Assembly: GCA_964370795.1 (NCBI GenBank)
Contig: CAYJME010000180.1
Coordinates: forward strand, 1-6,975
Direction: 5' to 3'
Length of the DNA: 6,975 nucleotides
Origin: JAHFOW01 sp964370795
GTDB taxonomy: Bacteria; Planctomycetota; Brocadiia; Brocadiales; Brocadiaceae
Positions 1-5,884 of this stretch are shown here, in pieces. The first letter of the stretch is position 1. Each line of letters starts with the position of its first letter. Under the pieces are notes generated by a model. That model was given only the letters and a program-made list of their open reading frames with translations, made no database searches and had not been told where the DNA came from. The position numbers and the translations under genes are program-made.

Positions 1-45
1 TGATTAGAGTCTAAATTATTTTTAAAAGTGTCTAATTTTCATTGA

Positions 46-354
46 CATATTCCGCAGGCTAATGCTTTCAACAACATTGGAAGCATCCATTTTAAACAGG
101 GAAAATTAAAAGACGCACTTCAATTTCTCAAAGCTGCACTTGACATCCATAAGAAAATTGGTAACCCTCTTGGTCAGGCCAGCGACCTTGGCCTCATTGG
201 TATGATTTATTTAAACAAAGGGAATAATTTTGCTGCTTTAGAATTACTAAAGCAAGCTCGCGATATTCATCTGAATTTAGGTGTAAAAAATATGGGGTTG
301 CAGGCTATTGAAGAAATGATTAAGCAAATTAATGTTATAAATGATAGACCCTAA
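46..354 (+). pseudogene. TPR-repeat protein, C-terminal remnant
   Basis: An open frame with no start codon begins after a TGA at 43-45 and runs to TAA at 352-354 (a second in-frame stop, TAG, follows at 355). It encodes about 100 residues containing two tetratricopeptide units about 40 residues apart. The first contains AFNNIGSIHFKQGKLKDAL and the second LGLIGMIYLNKGNNFAALE, each followed by a helix ending in DIHKKIG or DIHLNLG. The pattern A-x2-N-I-G-x-I-x4-G-x3-D-A-L is the helix A/B signature of TPRs of the kinesin light-chain/NB-ARC-associated type, which mediate protein-protein contacts. Homology seems to begin abruptly near position 52, so the upstream part was lost or lies outside the window. 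No start or ribosome binding site is visible, so it is probably not expressed. Confidence 0.75.
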
Positions 355-399
355 TAGACAAAACGTAATATTAATAATGCTTTAGAGTTTTTGAGACGT

Positions 400-552
400 A
401 TTATTGCCATCACGAAAGACGAGGATTACTTGTAAAACATGGATAAACAAGCCAAAGCCCATGATTTGGAAAAACACATTGACCAGCTTGTCTATAAACT
501 CTATGGGCTGACAGAGGAAGAAATTAAGGTAGTAGAGAATTCAAATAGTTAA
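400..552 (+). pseudogene. RM methylase/endonuclease C-terminal tail, copy 1
   Basis: The frame reads IIAITKDEDYL, a TAA stop at 433-435, then NMDKQAKAHDLEK, then HIDQLVYKLYGLTEEEIKVV and the stop at 550-552. The block (I/V)DQLVYxLYGLTxEEIxIVE is the characteristic C-terminus of type IIG and Eco57I-like restriction-modification proteins, where it follows the target-recognition part. Only this tail is present; the methylase core (NPPY motif) is absent, and the in-frame stop shows decay. The 37-codon piece from ATG 439 could be translated by itself but has no credible ribosome binding site. Two further, diverged copies of this tail lie at 5238-5314 and 6108-6255. The family assignment comes from remembered family signatures, not a search. 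Confidence 0.7.
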
Positions 553-599
553 TTTAGAAAGAATATTTATATTAACCTTTTTAGTTAATAAAATTGACA

Positions 600-605
600 T
601 ATAAA
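600..605 (+). promoter_or_regulatory. Possible -10 box for the higB-like gene
   Basis: TATAAA(T) at 600-606 is a near-consensus -10 element. Transcription would start about 7 nt downstream, at or next to the ATG at 613. No Shine-Dalgarno sequence precedes that ATG, so a leaderless message is conceivable. The matching -35 (around 577-582, CTTTTT) is poor. A better-looking TTGACA at 594-599 is placed so that its -10 would fall inside the coding sequence. This is a weak prediction. Confidence 0.25.
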
Positions 606-612
606 TCAGAAT

Positions 613-951
613 ATGGTTATATTATTCAAGACATCCAAACTTGAAAAATTGTGCAATGAAGAAAAACTTATAATAAAAAGATATGGCGCACTGCGTGGCA
701 AATTGCTCAAGAGACGACTGAATGAACTTAGGGCCGCAAATGTATTGGAGGATGTAAGAAAGCTTCCCCAAACTCGTTACCACGAGCTACTTCACAACCG
801 TAAAGGGCAGCTTTCGGTGGATTTAGATCATCCCTATCGGCTTATTTTTGAACCTGCAAATAACCCAGTACCCAGGAAACCTGATGGTGAACTTGATTGG
901 ACAAGAGTAACCGAAATTACCATTATTGGCGTGGAGGACACCCATGATTAG
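613..951 (+). CDS. higB: HigB-like toxin, RelE/ParE superfamily
   Basis: A 112-residue protein with the layout of plasmid-maintenance killer (HigB) toxins: an N-terminal helix with FKTSKLEKLCNEEK, a basic helical stretch (KLLKRRLNELRAANVLEDVR), the LP-x4-RYHELLHNRKGQLSVDLD core and the closing RLIFEPANNP and GVEDTHD segments. HigB toxins are ribosome-dependent mRNA endonucleases of the RelE fold, so the expected role is cleavage of translated mRNA when the antitoxin is lost. The length matches the family. ATG 613 fits the family N-terminus, and an in-frame TGA lies just upstream; no clear ribosome binding site is visible. It overlaps the following antitoxin gene by 8 nt, with toxin first as in hig loci. 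Nothing suggests it is damaged. The symbol rests on family resemblance only. Confidence 0.85.
   Translation: MVILFKTSKLEKLCNEEKLIIKRYGALRGKLLKRRLNELRAANVLEDVRKLPQTRYHELLHNRKGQLSVDLDHPYRLIFEPANNPVPRKPDGELDWTRVTEITIIGVEDTHD
933..937 (+). promoter_or_regulatory. Ribosome binding site fixing the antitoxin start
   Basis: GGAGG at 933-937 lies 6 nt before ATG 944, inside the end of the toxin gene. It decides the start: the in-frame TTG at 926 lies upstream of this site and would add six residues untypical of the family. Confidence 0.7.
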
Positions 952-2029
952 TGACATGAAAAATAAGTTTTTACCCAATTATGCCGTACCTCCTGGCGAA
1001 ACGCTTTTGGAAACAATTGAAGCGATCGGTATGTCACAAGCAGAACTTGCCGAACGGACTGGCAGACCAAAAAAAACCATTAATGAGATTATTAAAGGCA
1101 AGGCATCAATTACCCCAGATACAGCATTACAGCTAGAACGCGTTCTTGGTATACCTGCTGGTTTTTGGAATAATCTGGAACGGAACTATCAGGAGACGCT
1201 GGCTCGACTCAGCGAGGAAGAACGCCTGCAAAAGCAAATAAACTGGCTGGATGAATTACCCCTCAATGCTATGATCAAACTAAATTGGATCAAACCTTGT
1301 AAAAATAAGGTGCAACAGTTACAAGAGGTTTTGAATTATTTTGGTGTTGCCTCACCCGATAGGTGGAAGGAAAAATGGCTTGGCCCTCAGGTTTCGTTTC
1401 GTAAATCTCATGTCTTTCAGAGCCATCCCGGTGCATTAGCTTCGTGGTTGAGGAATGGTGAATTGGAAGCGCAAAAAATAGATTGTAAGCCCTTTAACGG
1501 AAACCAGTTTAGAAGTACCCTTAGCCAGATTCGTGCCCTTACAAACCAGCCACCAGAAACGTTTCAACCAGAAACTGTTCGTTTGTGTGCTGAATCGGGC
1601 GTTGCCGTTACCTTTGTGCCAGAACTTCCACAAACAAAAGTAAATGGCGCAACGTGGTGGTTAAACCCTCAAAAAGCAGTCATTCAACTGAGCCTTCGCT
1701 ATAAAAGTGATGACCAATTGTGGTTCAGTTTCTTTCACGAAGCAGGGCATATCCTTTTGCATGGGAAAAAGGAAATTTTTATTGAAGACGATAAACAAGA
1801 TATCCAAGAGCATGAAGCGAATAATTTTGCAGCAGACATATTAATACCCACAACTAAGTTCCAGCAAATTACAAAACTTGAAAGAATCAGCAAGGTAGCT
1901 ATCAAAAATTTTGCTTCTGAAATTGGCATTGCACCCGGTATTGTTGTGGGAAGACTCCAACACGATGGCAACTTACCTCCCAGTCATTGTAATGATCTCA
2001 AACGGCGATTGAAGTGGGCAATTAACTGA
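944..2029 (+). CDS. higA: HigA-type HTH antitoxin joined to ImmA/IrrE zinc protease
   Basis: A 361-residue protein with two parts. Residues 10-75 form a HigA/XRE helix-turn-helix (PPGETLLETIEAIGMSQAEL, then AERTGRPKKTINEIIKGKA), expected to bind the operator and the toxin. After a linker of about 180 residues, residues 265-269 are HEAGH with F263-F264 before it, and residues 290-301 read HEANNFAADILI. This is the HExxH...E zinc-binding arrangement of ImmA/IrrE metallopeptidases (COG2856), with E291 the likely third ligand. Simple HigA antitoxins are about 95-105 residues, so this is the long form. ImmA-type proteases cleave repressors, so self-processing or partner cleavage is plausible but inferred. 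ATG 944 is chosen because of the GGAGG 6 nt upstream. It overlaps higB by 8 nt and is intact. The insertion sequence begins 9 bp after its stop. Confidence 0.85.
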   Translation: MISDMKNKFLPNYAVPPGETLLETIEAIGMSQAELAERTGRPKKTINEIIKGKASITPDTALQLERVLGIPAGFWNNLERNYQETLARLSEEERLQKQINWLDELPLNAMIKLNWIKPCKNKVQQLQEVLNYFGVASPDRWKEKWLGPQVSFRKSHVFQSHPGALASWLRNGELEAQKIDCKPFNGNQFRSTLSQIRALTNQPPETFQPETVRLCAESGVAVTFVPELPQTKVNGATWWLNPQKAVIQLSLRYKSDDQLWFSFFHEAGHILLHGKKEIFIEDDKQDIQEHEANNFAADILIPTTKFQQITKLERISKVAIKNFASEIGIAPGIVVGRLQHDGNLPPSHCNDLKRRLKWAIN

Positions 2030-2030
2030 A

Positions 2031-2038
2031 AACACTTT
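2031..2038. repeat. Left target-site duplication of the insertion sequence
   Basis: AACACTTT lies directly outside the left tip of the element. The 8 bases outside the right tip are AAAACTTT, so 7 of 8 match. ISL3-family elements make 8-bp duplications, so this is the likely target site with one later substitution. Confidence 0.65.
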
Positions 2039-2075
2039 GGGTCTTCTAAGTTTTATGTGGGTAAATTTTCATAAT
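2039..2075. repeat. Left terminal inverted repeat
   Basis: It starts GGGTCTTCTAAGTTTT and ends TTTTCATAAT, and matches the reverse complement of 3395-3431 at 36 of 37 positions. The match runs three bases further (TTT at 2036-2038 against AAA at 3432-3434), but those bases belong to the probable target duplication. Confidence 0.95.
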
Positions 2076-2140
2076 AGTTCTTTCTCAATACCATAAAAAA
2101 TAAGGGTTTTCAGGAAAAACAGAACTCCAAAAAGTTGTCA

Positions 2141-2157
2141 GAGTAGTATACCTACTC
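2141..2157. promoter_or_regulatory. Palindrome in the transposase leader
   Basis: GAGTAG, a 5-base spacer (TATAC), then CTACTC form a perfect 6-bp inverted repeat that ends 10 nt before the ribosome binding site AAAGGAG (2168-2174). It could be a leader hairpin limiting read-through translation of the transposase, as known for several IS families, or an operator. Neither role is shown by the sequence. Confidence 0.35.
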
Positions 2158-2179
2158 GTGACAAGAGAAAGGAGTGTTC

Positions 2180-3401
2180 ATGAAAACCTGTAAAACCTTA
2201 TCAGAATTATATTCCCATCATGGATTTCGAGCGCGAAGTAAATTAACCGGCGTTTATGGTGATCCCTATGCAAGAATAATAAAACTCGAACGCCGTCAAA
2301 AAAAACGGTTTGCTCTGTTTGTCATACGATGTCAAAGACCTTTTACGATAGCGAAACCAAACGGGCAAGAGATCTTTCCAGTGGTTCATTCAGAATCTAC
2401 GTTGATTTTGAATACCGCCGTGTGTTTTGCAAAAAGTGTAACGCCGTGAAAGTAGAGACGTTATCATGGCTTGCCTCGAATACTCGTTATACCAAGCGAT
2501 ACGAACGATATATTGGCAAACTCTGTCGGGAACTCACGACCAAGCGAGTGGCTGAACTGGAACGGCTTAGCTGGTATCAAGTCAGGCAAATAGAAATAAA
2601 CTATATGCACGAGCTTGTTGATCGTTTTGGTAAAATTACCAGGCTCAGAGCCATAGGAATAGATGAAATTTCTATCCGTAAGGGACACACGTATATGATC
2701 TGCGTTAGTGATTTAGACAAAAGACGTCCCATATGGGTAGGCGGAGAAAGCCGTAGAGAAGAAGACATGGACTTGTTTTATAATACGCTTTCTGATAGTC
2801 AGAAGAAAAACATTTCCATTGTCGTTATGGACATGTGGAAGCCCTTTAGGAAGTCAACTCTAAAGCATATTCCTCATGCCCAAATCGTCTACGACAAATT
2901 TCACATCCTTCGTCATCTTGGTGATGCGATGGATACCGTTCGCAAACAGGAATACAGCCGTGTAAGTGAGAAAGAACGAATATTTATCAAAGGACAGAAG
3001 TATACGCTTCTATCACACAAAGCAAATTTAGATATAAAAGGCAAACGTGCATTAAAGCTGCTTTTTAGAGCCAATAAACGTATTTACAAGGCTTACCTCT
3101 TGAAAGAATCTTTGGTAAGCTCTGGGATTACAAAAGTGCCATCAACGCCGAACGATTCTTTACCAACTGGAAATCCCAGCTTCGATGGTCAAGGCTTAAA
3201 CCCTTTCACCAATTTGTAAAAATGATTGAACGGCACTGGGACAATATTGTTAGCTATTGTAATCCTGACAATAAAATCTCTCTTGGACTGGTTGAAGGTA
3301 TAAATAACAAAGTCCGTGTTATTCAACGACGGGCTTATGGTATTAAAGATCGAGACTATTTAAAACTGAAAATATTAACAGCATTTTTACCAGAATTATG
3401 A
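2180..3401 (+). pseudogene. ISL3-family DDE transposase, two frameshifts
   Basis: Three pieces in three frames rebuild one protein of about 406 residues. Piece 1 (ATG 2180, with AAAGGAG 5 nt upstream) runs to an A8 run at 2298-2305 and ends RRQKK. Piece 2 continues after a -1 shift with a C-x2-C...C-x2-C zinc finger (CSVC about 2311, FCKKC about 2427), an HTH region and the catalytic core: GIDEIS (first Asp) and VVMDMW (second Asp), followed by YDKFHILRHL. Near 3112 a missing base (TTGGT for TTGGGT) shifts -1 again. Piece 3 resumes as GKLWDYKSA, carries the catalytic Glu in LGLVEGINNKVRVIQRRAYG, and stops at 3399-3401 inside the right inverted repeat. All three catalytic residues survive, so decay is recent or apparent. 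The first shift lies on A_AAA_AAA and could be slippage; the second is not on an obvious slippery site. Confidence 0.88.
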
Positions 3402-3431
3402 AAATTTACCCACACAAAACTTAGAAGACCC
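3395..3431. repeat. Right terminal inverted repeat
   Basis: Reverse complement of the left end with one mismatch (3415). It contains the transposase stop codon (3399-3401), so the last transposase codon and the IS end overlap. Confidence 0.95.
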
Positions 3432-3439
3432 AAAACTTT
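3432..3439. repeat. Right target-site duplication of the insertion sequence
   Basis: AAAACTTT, identical to the left flank AACACTTT except at one base. Confidence 0.65.
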
Positions 3440-3610
3440 TAATTTTGCATACTCGTACAAACAACTTCTCATTTACTTAATAAGCTACAGTCTCATGTAA
3501 TTAAGAAAATAAAGGTTACTTGAAGAATATTGGTTTTTTACAAAGTAAAACAAACAGCTGAGGGAAAAGGGATACAAATTGGAAGTATAGAGTGAGGGTA
3601 AAATATATCA
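3440..3610. other. AT-rich intergenic stretch, no feature recognised
   Basis: About 170 bases between the insertion sequence and the next gene. I see no convincing promoter pair, RNA gene, repeat or coding fragment on either strand. Before the IS arrived, this DNA lay directly downstream of the higA-like gene, so it is part of the original junction between that module and the following gene. Confidence 0.5.
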
Positions 3611-5004
3611 ATGTCAGAAGGAAACAAAATTGGCAGGAATAAAAAATGCTGTTTTGTGAAAAGCAATTTACGAGGCTCTATTGAAAAAGATAATAATAGT
3701 ACACACAATCTTTCTGGGAAGGAAAGAAATTTATTATTTTTAGAGCGCATAGCAGATGCACTCCAATTCGATAAAATAGGTAACAACTGGCATGATATTA
3801 AAGTAGCTTGTACTCCTGTGTAGTTAAAAAGATACATGAGGCAATAATTGAAATATGGCCTCTTAACACCAACATTGAGATTGTATTAAACCAATACAAA
3901 AGTGAAGTTACTGGGATTTATATTGGTGATTATAGTGATTCTTCTCTCGTTGAAAAAGGTATAGTACGTCATAGTCTTTATTCTGATAAAATACTTATTG
4001 TAGATCCTTTCTTGTATCCTACAAGTGTTCGTGATGAATACAATCCAATTATTAATCCAACAAAGTATCGTACAACTACATTAAGAAATATTCATTTTTG
4101 GTTTAGCTTAGCCACATGGATTAGTGCAGGGCTTGTTGAAATTGTCAGAAGTCCTTGTGATTTTGACCATAATCTTCAGTGGAAATCTTTGAAGAGACAA
4201 CAGAAAAAATATGCTAGCAACGTTGAGCTTAAAAACACTGCTGATGATTGGGTTAAACAGAAAGTAGAATCGGTAACTACTTTTAAAGAATTATTTGGTC
4301 TTCATATTCCAGATAGTCAAGTCAAAAAGGTTGCAAAAGAGCTTTTTCCTAACATATCAGAGGAAGATGAAAAGAAAATATTATCTTATATTAAAACACA
4401 GCAGCAGAAGCATTCCTTTTATCTTGAACCTATTATTCAGGATGGTAACTTTGCAGAAGAAGTTTATATATTAACGTCGGGTACAAGTTATGATATGGCC
4501 AAACTTATGGCAGAGATGTCTGGCTCTTATTTAGTTACTGATATACCGCCGAAGTGGAAAGAAATCGAGATTGATAGAAAAGAAGCTAATATTGACACAG
4601 AGGGCAACATTGACCTAAATGTGGCGTTAAAGCTTCGTAAAGAAGAAGGCAGGCTTGAAGACTTTAGGTTGTTTTTACGTCAGGTATGGACAGCAGTCAA
4701 AACAGACGAGCCATTTGATTACGAAAATATTATTAATTTAGCTGCGGAATTGCACCAAAAAGTAAGAGAAGCAGAAGAAGAGTGGAAAAAGATTGATCGT
4801 GATTTAATAAAATGGTTTGGTGGGGAGTTAGTGGCCGGTATTCTTGGGGGTCAATTAATATCAAGTGGAAATGCTGCATGGATGGCAGCAGCAGTTGCAA
4901 CGGCAGGAATAACAAATCTTTTTGTATCACAACATCAACGGCAAAGTTTTCCAAGGAGATTTCCAGCCGCTTTCTTTATGGATTTACGTAAAAAAAGCTT
5001 ATAA
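3611..5004 (+). pseudogene. Large uncharacterised protein, one N-terminal frameshift
   Basis: I do not recognise this family. Two frames appear to form one protein of about 465 residues. The first (ATG 3611) gives 70 residues ending in LLFLERIADALQFDKIGNNW and stops at 3821-3823. The second is open from 3802 and continues VKKIHEAIIEIWPLNTNIEI through to 5004. Joining them near 3805-3823 needs a -1 shift. The longest intact piece begins only at a TTG (3808). Visible features: an aromatic segment FWFSLATWISAGL (about 4102-4140), a lysine-rich helical middle, a charged helix EAEEEWKKIDRDL, then a Gly/Ala-rich hydrophobic stretch (about 4825-4926) that could be one membrane segment or a buried helical hairpin, followed by a basic end. 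The only ribosome-binding candidate (GAGGG, about 3593) is too far from ATG 3611. It lies among TA modules, but no function can be assigned. Confidence 0.6.
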
Positions 5005-5085
5005 ATTAATACTTTTTGATTATCAGAATTATGAAGAATTTGCCATTAACCGGGTAGCTGAGCGGGTTCGCATGGGCAGACAAAA
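4994..5085 (+). pseudogene. Fragment of a second zeta-toxin-like gene
   Basis: In frame 2 the DNA reads AYKLILFDYQN, then YEEFAINRVAERVRMGRQN. This matches the zeta-type kinase in this window (6545-6647), which reads VFHLIFLWLPS then EEFAINRLAERVRSGGHN. The DNA is strikingly similar from 5032 to 5082 against 6591-6641, including a shared 20-base run at 5033-5052. Only the segment before the conserved GGHN(I/V)PE motif survives; P-loop and C-terminus are missing. Its weakly matching left part overlaps the end of the uncharacterised gene, which stops at 5004. Homology ends around 5085, where a palindrome-rich stretch begins. Confidence 0.75.
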
Positions 5086-5088
5086 CGG

Positions 5089-5234
5089 TCTAAGGGGCGA
5101 ATCTTTCAAATTGACAAATTATATCTGAAAGGAAAAGCGCAAAGACGCATCTTTTCCCCACTTCCGTGAGGGCAGATCCATTACGAAAGACTCGGATTGC
5201 TTGCCCCGTTAGATAGGCATGTCGGTTATCTAAC
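5089..5234. other. Palindrome-rich, potentially structured stretch
   Basis: This 146-base stretch lies exactly between the zeta fragment and RM tail copy 2 and codes for nothing I recognise. An outer stem can form between 5089-5098 (TCTAAGGGGC) and 5203-5213 (GCCCCGTTAGA), 10 pairs with one bulged base. Inside are a hairpin at 5131-5157 (GGAAAAG/CTTTTCC, plus inner GCG/CGC) and a hairpin at 5172-5200 (GCAGATCC/GGATTGC, one bulge). A further hairpin, 5208-5215 with 5227-5234 (GTTAGATA/TATCTAAC, 8 pairs, loop 11), shares bases with the outer stem, so the two exclude each other. It could be a structured RNA, a small non-autonomous element or a folded recombination site. No U-tract follows, so a simple terminator is unlikely. 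Confidence 0.45.
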
Positions 5235-5237
5235 AAG

Positions 5238-5314
5238 GTTGACCAGCTTGTATATGACTCTGCAACCTCACGTCGGATGAGATTGTGATTGTAGAAGAAA
5301 CTAATTCACTTTAA
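5238..5314 (+). pseudogene. RM C-terminal tail, copy 2
   Basis: VDQLVY is encoded at 5238-5255. After a one-base shift around 5256-5258 the frame continues LCNLTSDEIVIVEETNSL and stops at 5312-5314. Together they rebuild the (I/V)DQLVYxLYxLTxDEIxIVE signature also seen at 400-552 and 6108-6255. Only about 25 codons survive, fewer than in the other copies. Its end lies 21 nt before the DUF4258 gene, whose possible promoter it overlaps. Confidence 0.65.
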
Positions 5315-5317
5315 AAT
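5289..5317 (+). promoter_or_regulatory. Possible promoter of the DUF4258/YgiT module
   Basis: TTGTAG (5289-5294) and TAAAAT (5312-5317) are separated by 17 bases. Both are partial matches to sigma-70 boxes, and they lie inside the end of RM tail copy 2. Transcription would begin around 5324, giving a leader of about 12 nt with AAGAAG (5325-5330) before ATG 5336. This is a weak prediction. Confidence 0.3.
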
Positions 5318-5335
5318 GATTTCAAAGAAGCTTTA

Positions 5336-5620
5336 ATGTCTCGACAAATAATTGAGAAAATACGGAAGGCAATTAAATCAGGATACTACGATATGACATA
5401 TCACGCTGTCGAAGAAATGGCAGAAGATGGTTTAGTAATTTATGACATTGAAAGCGCTATTTTAAATGGCAAAATCACAAAAAAAGAAAAAGATGATCCT
5501 CGTGGAATAAAGTATATCTTAAAAGGATTAGGTACAGACCTATCCACACCAATAGGTGTGGTTGGACGTTTCAAAGAGACAGGAGTCTTTCTAATAATAA
5601 TCGTTTACAAAATTACTTAA
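5336..5620 (+). CDS. DUF4258 protein, putative toxin of a TA pair
   Basis: A 94-residue protein with the DUF4258 pattern: an N-terminal helix, then Y22-H23-A24 and EEMAEDGLVIYDIESAILNG (the H-A-x2-E/R-M-x-E-x-G motif), a charged turn (KKEKDDPRG), a beta strand YILKGLGTD, and a closing GVVGRF...VFLIIIVYKI strand pair. Proteins of this type are commonly encoded just upstream of YgiT-type zinc-finger proteins and are treated as RelE/MqsR-like ribonuclease toxins; that role is inferred here from family and neighbour. ATG 5336 has a modest AAGAAG 5 nt upstream. The gap to the next gene is 20 nt, so the two are probably co-transcribed. The length is normal and no damage is visible. Confidence 0.8.
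   Translation: MSRQIIEKIRKAIKSGYYDMTYHAVEEMAEDGLVIYDIESAILNGKITKKEKDDPRGIKYILKGLGTDLSTPIGVVGRFKETGVFLIIIVYKIT
5544..5561. repeat. Perfect 7-bp hairpin inside the DUF4258 gene
   Basis: CCACACC, loop AATA, then GGTGTGG. It lies within codons for STPIGVV, so it may be chance or could affect mRNA stability or translation. No U-tract follows, so it is not a terminator. Confidence 0.4.
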
Positions 5621-5640
5621 AATTATTAAGGAGCAAAACT

Positions 5641-5883
5641 ATGTATGATTATAAGTGTGAATATTGTGATGGTGTTGTAAAAGAAAGAATAATAAAAAAA
5701 GAGGTCTTTAAACACAAAAACGGTTTCGTTATGCTTGAAGATGCGCCGGTTGGGATATGTGATGAGTGTGGTTATCGTTATTATCATGCATCAATATTGA
5801 AAATAGTAGAGGAAATTGCAAATGGCAAACGTTTGCCAGAAAGAACGGAAGTTATCCCTGTCGCTCATCTGGTAAATCAATAA
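5641..5883 (+). CDS. YgiT-type zinc-finger antitoxin
   Basis: An 80-residue protein with two CxxC knuckles, C6-E-Y-C9 and C40-D-E-C43, about 30 residues apart, followed by GYRYYHASILKIVEEIANG and a short PERTEVIPVAHL tail. This is the YgiT/MqsA-like zinc-binding fold used as antitoxin next to DUF4258 or MqsR-type toxins; here it would neutralise the preceding gene product. MqsA proper is about 130 residues with a C-terminal DNA-binding HTH, which is absent here, so autorepression through DNA binding is less certain. A strong ribosome binding site, AAGGAG (5628-5633), lies 7 nt before ATG 5641. One base separates its stop from the next start, suggesting translational coupling with the DUF2281 gene. 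Confidence 0.85.
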   Translation: MYDYKCEYCDGVVKERIIKKEVFKHKNGFVMLEDAPVGICDECGYRYYHASILKIVEEIANGKRLPERTEVIPVAHLVNQ

Positions 5884-5884
5884 A

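Larger units (their letters stand above)
2039..3431 (+). mobile_element. ISL3-family insertion sequence, about 1.39 kb
   Basis: The element has 37-bp terminal inverted repeats (2039-2075 and 3395-3431) starting GGGTCTTC, with one mismatch at 2055/3415. Near-identical 8-bp sequences flank it. Its only gene is a DDE transposase reading rightwards that nearly fills it. Size, long ends, 8-bp duplication and transposase type all fit ISL3. The transposase is frameshifted twice, so this copy is probably immobile on its own, although its ends look intact and could be mobilised in trans. It inserted 9 bp after the higA-like stop codon, sparing that gene. Confidence 0.9.

Noticed and set aside
1..45. 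Imperfect direct repeat GTCTAAATTATTTTT / GTGTCTAATTTTC as the end of another mobile element
   Set aside because: Short and AT-rich, with no matching copy elsewhere in the window; it could be chance.
926..943. TTG 926 as the start of the higA-like gene
   Set aside because: The GGAGG that serves the gene lies downstream of it, 6 nt before ATG 944, and the extra residues do not fit the family.
1436..1971. Two reverse-strand open frames under the higA-like gene (1436-1633 and 1735-1971)
   Set aside because: Antisense shadows of a well-supported gene with no start signals and no recognisable protein motifs.
3538..3837. Reverse-strand 99-residue frame
   Set aside because: It overlaps the better supported forward gene, has a hydrophobic and low-complexity composition typical of antisense AT-rich DNA, and has no ribosome binding site.
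4922..5128. A 68-residue open frame as a separate gene
   Set aside because: It begins at a non-ATG codon inside the uncharacterised gene and is only the frame carrying the zeta fragment plus trailing noise; kept as a pseudogene fragment.
5089..5234. Integron attC site (GTTAGAT at 5208 fits GTTRRRY; ATCTAAC at 5228 fits RYYYAAC)
   Set aside because: The two boxes are in the wrong order for one attC. The left partner that would pair with GTTAGAT (GTCTAAG at 5088) lacks the essential AAC, and no other gene boundary in the window has such sites, so a cassette array is not supported.
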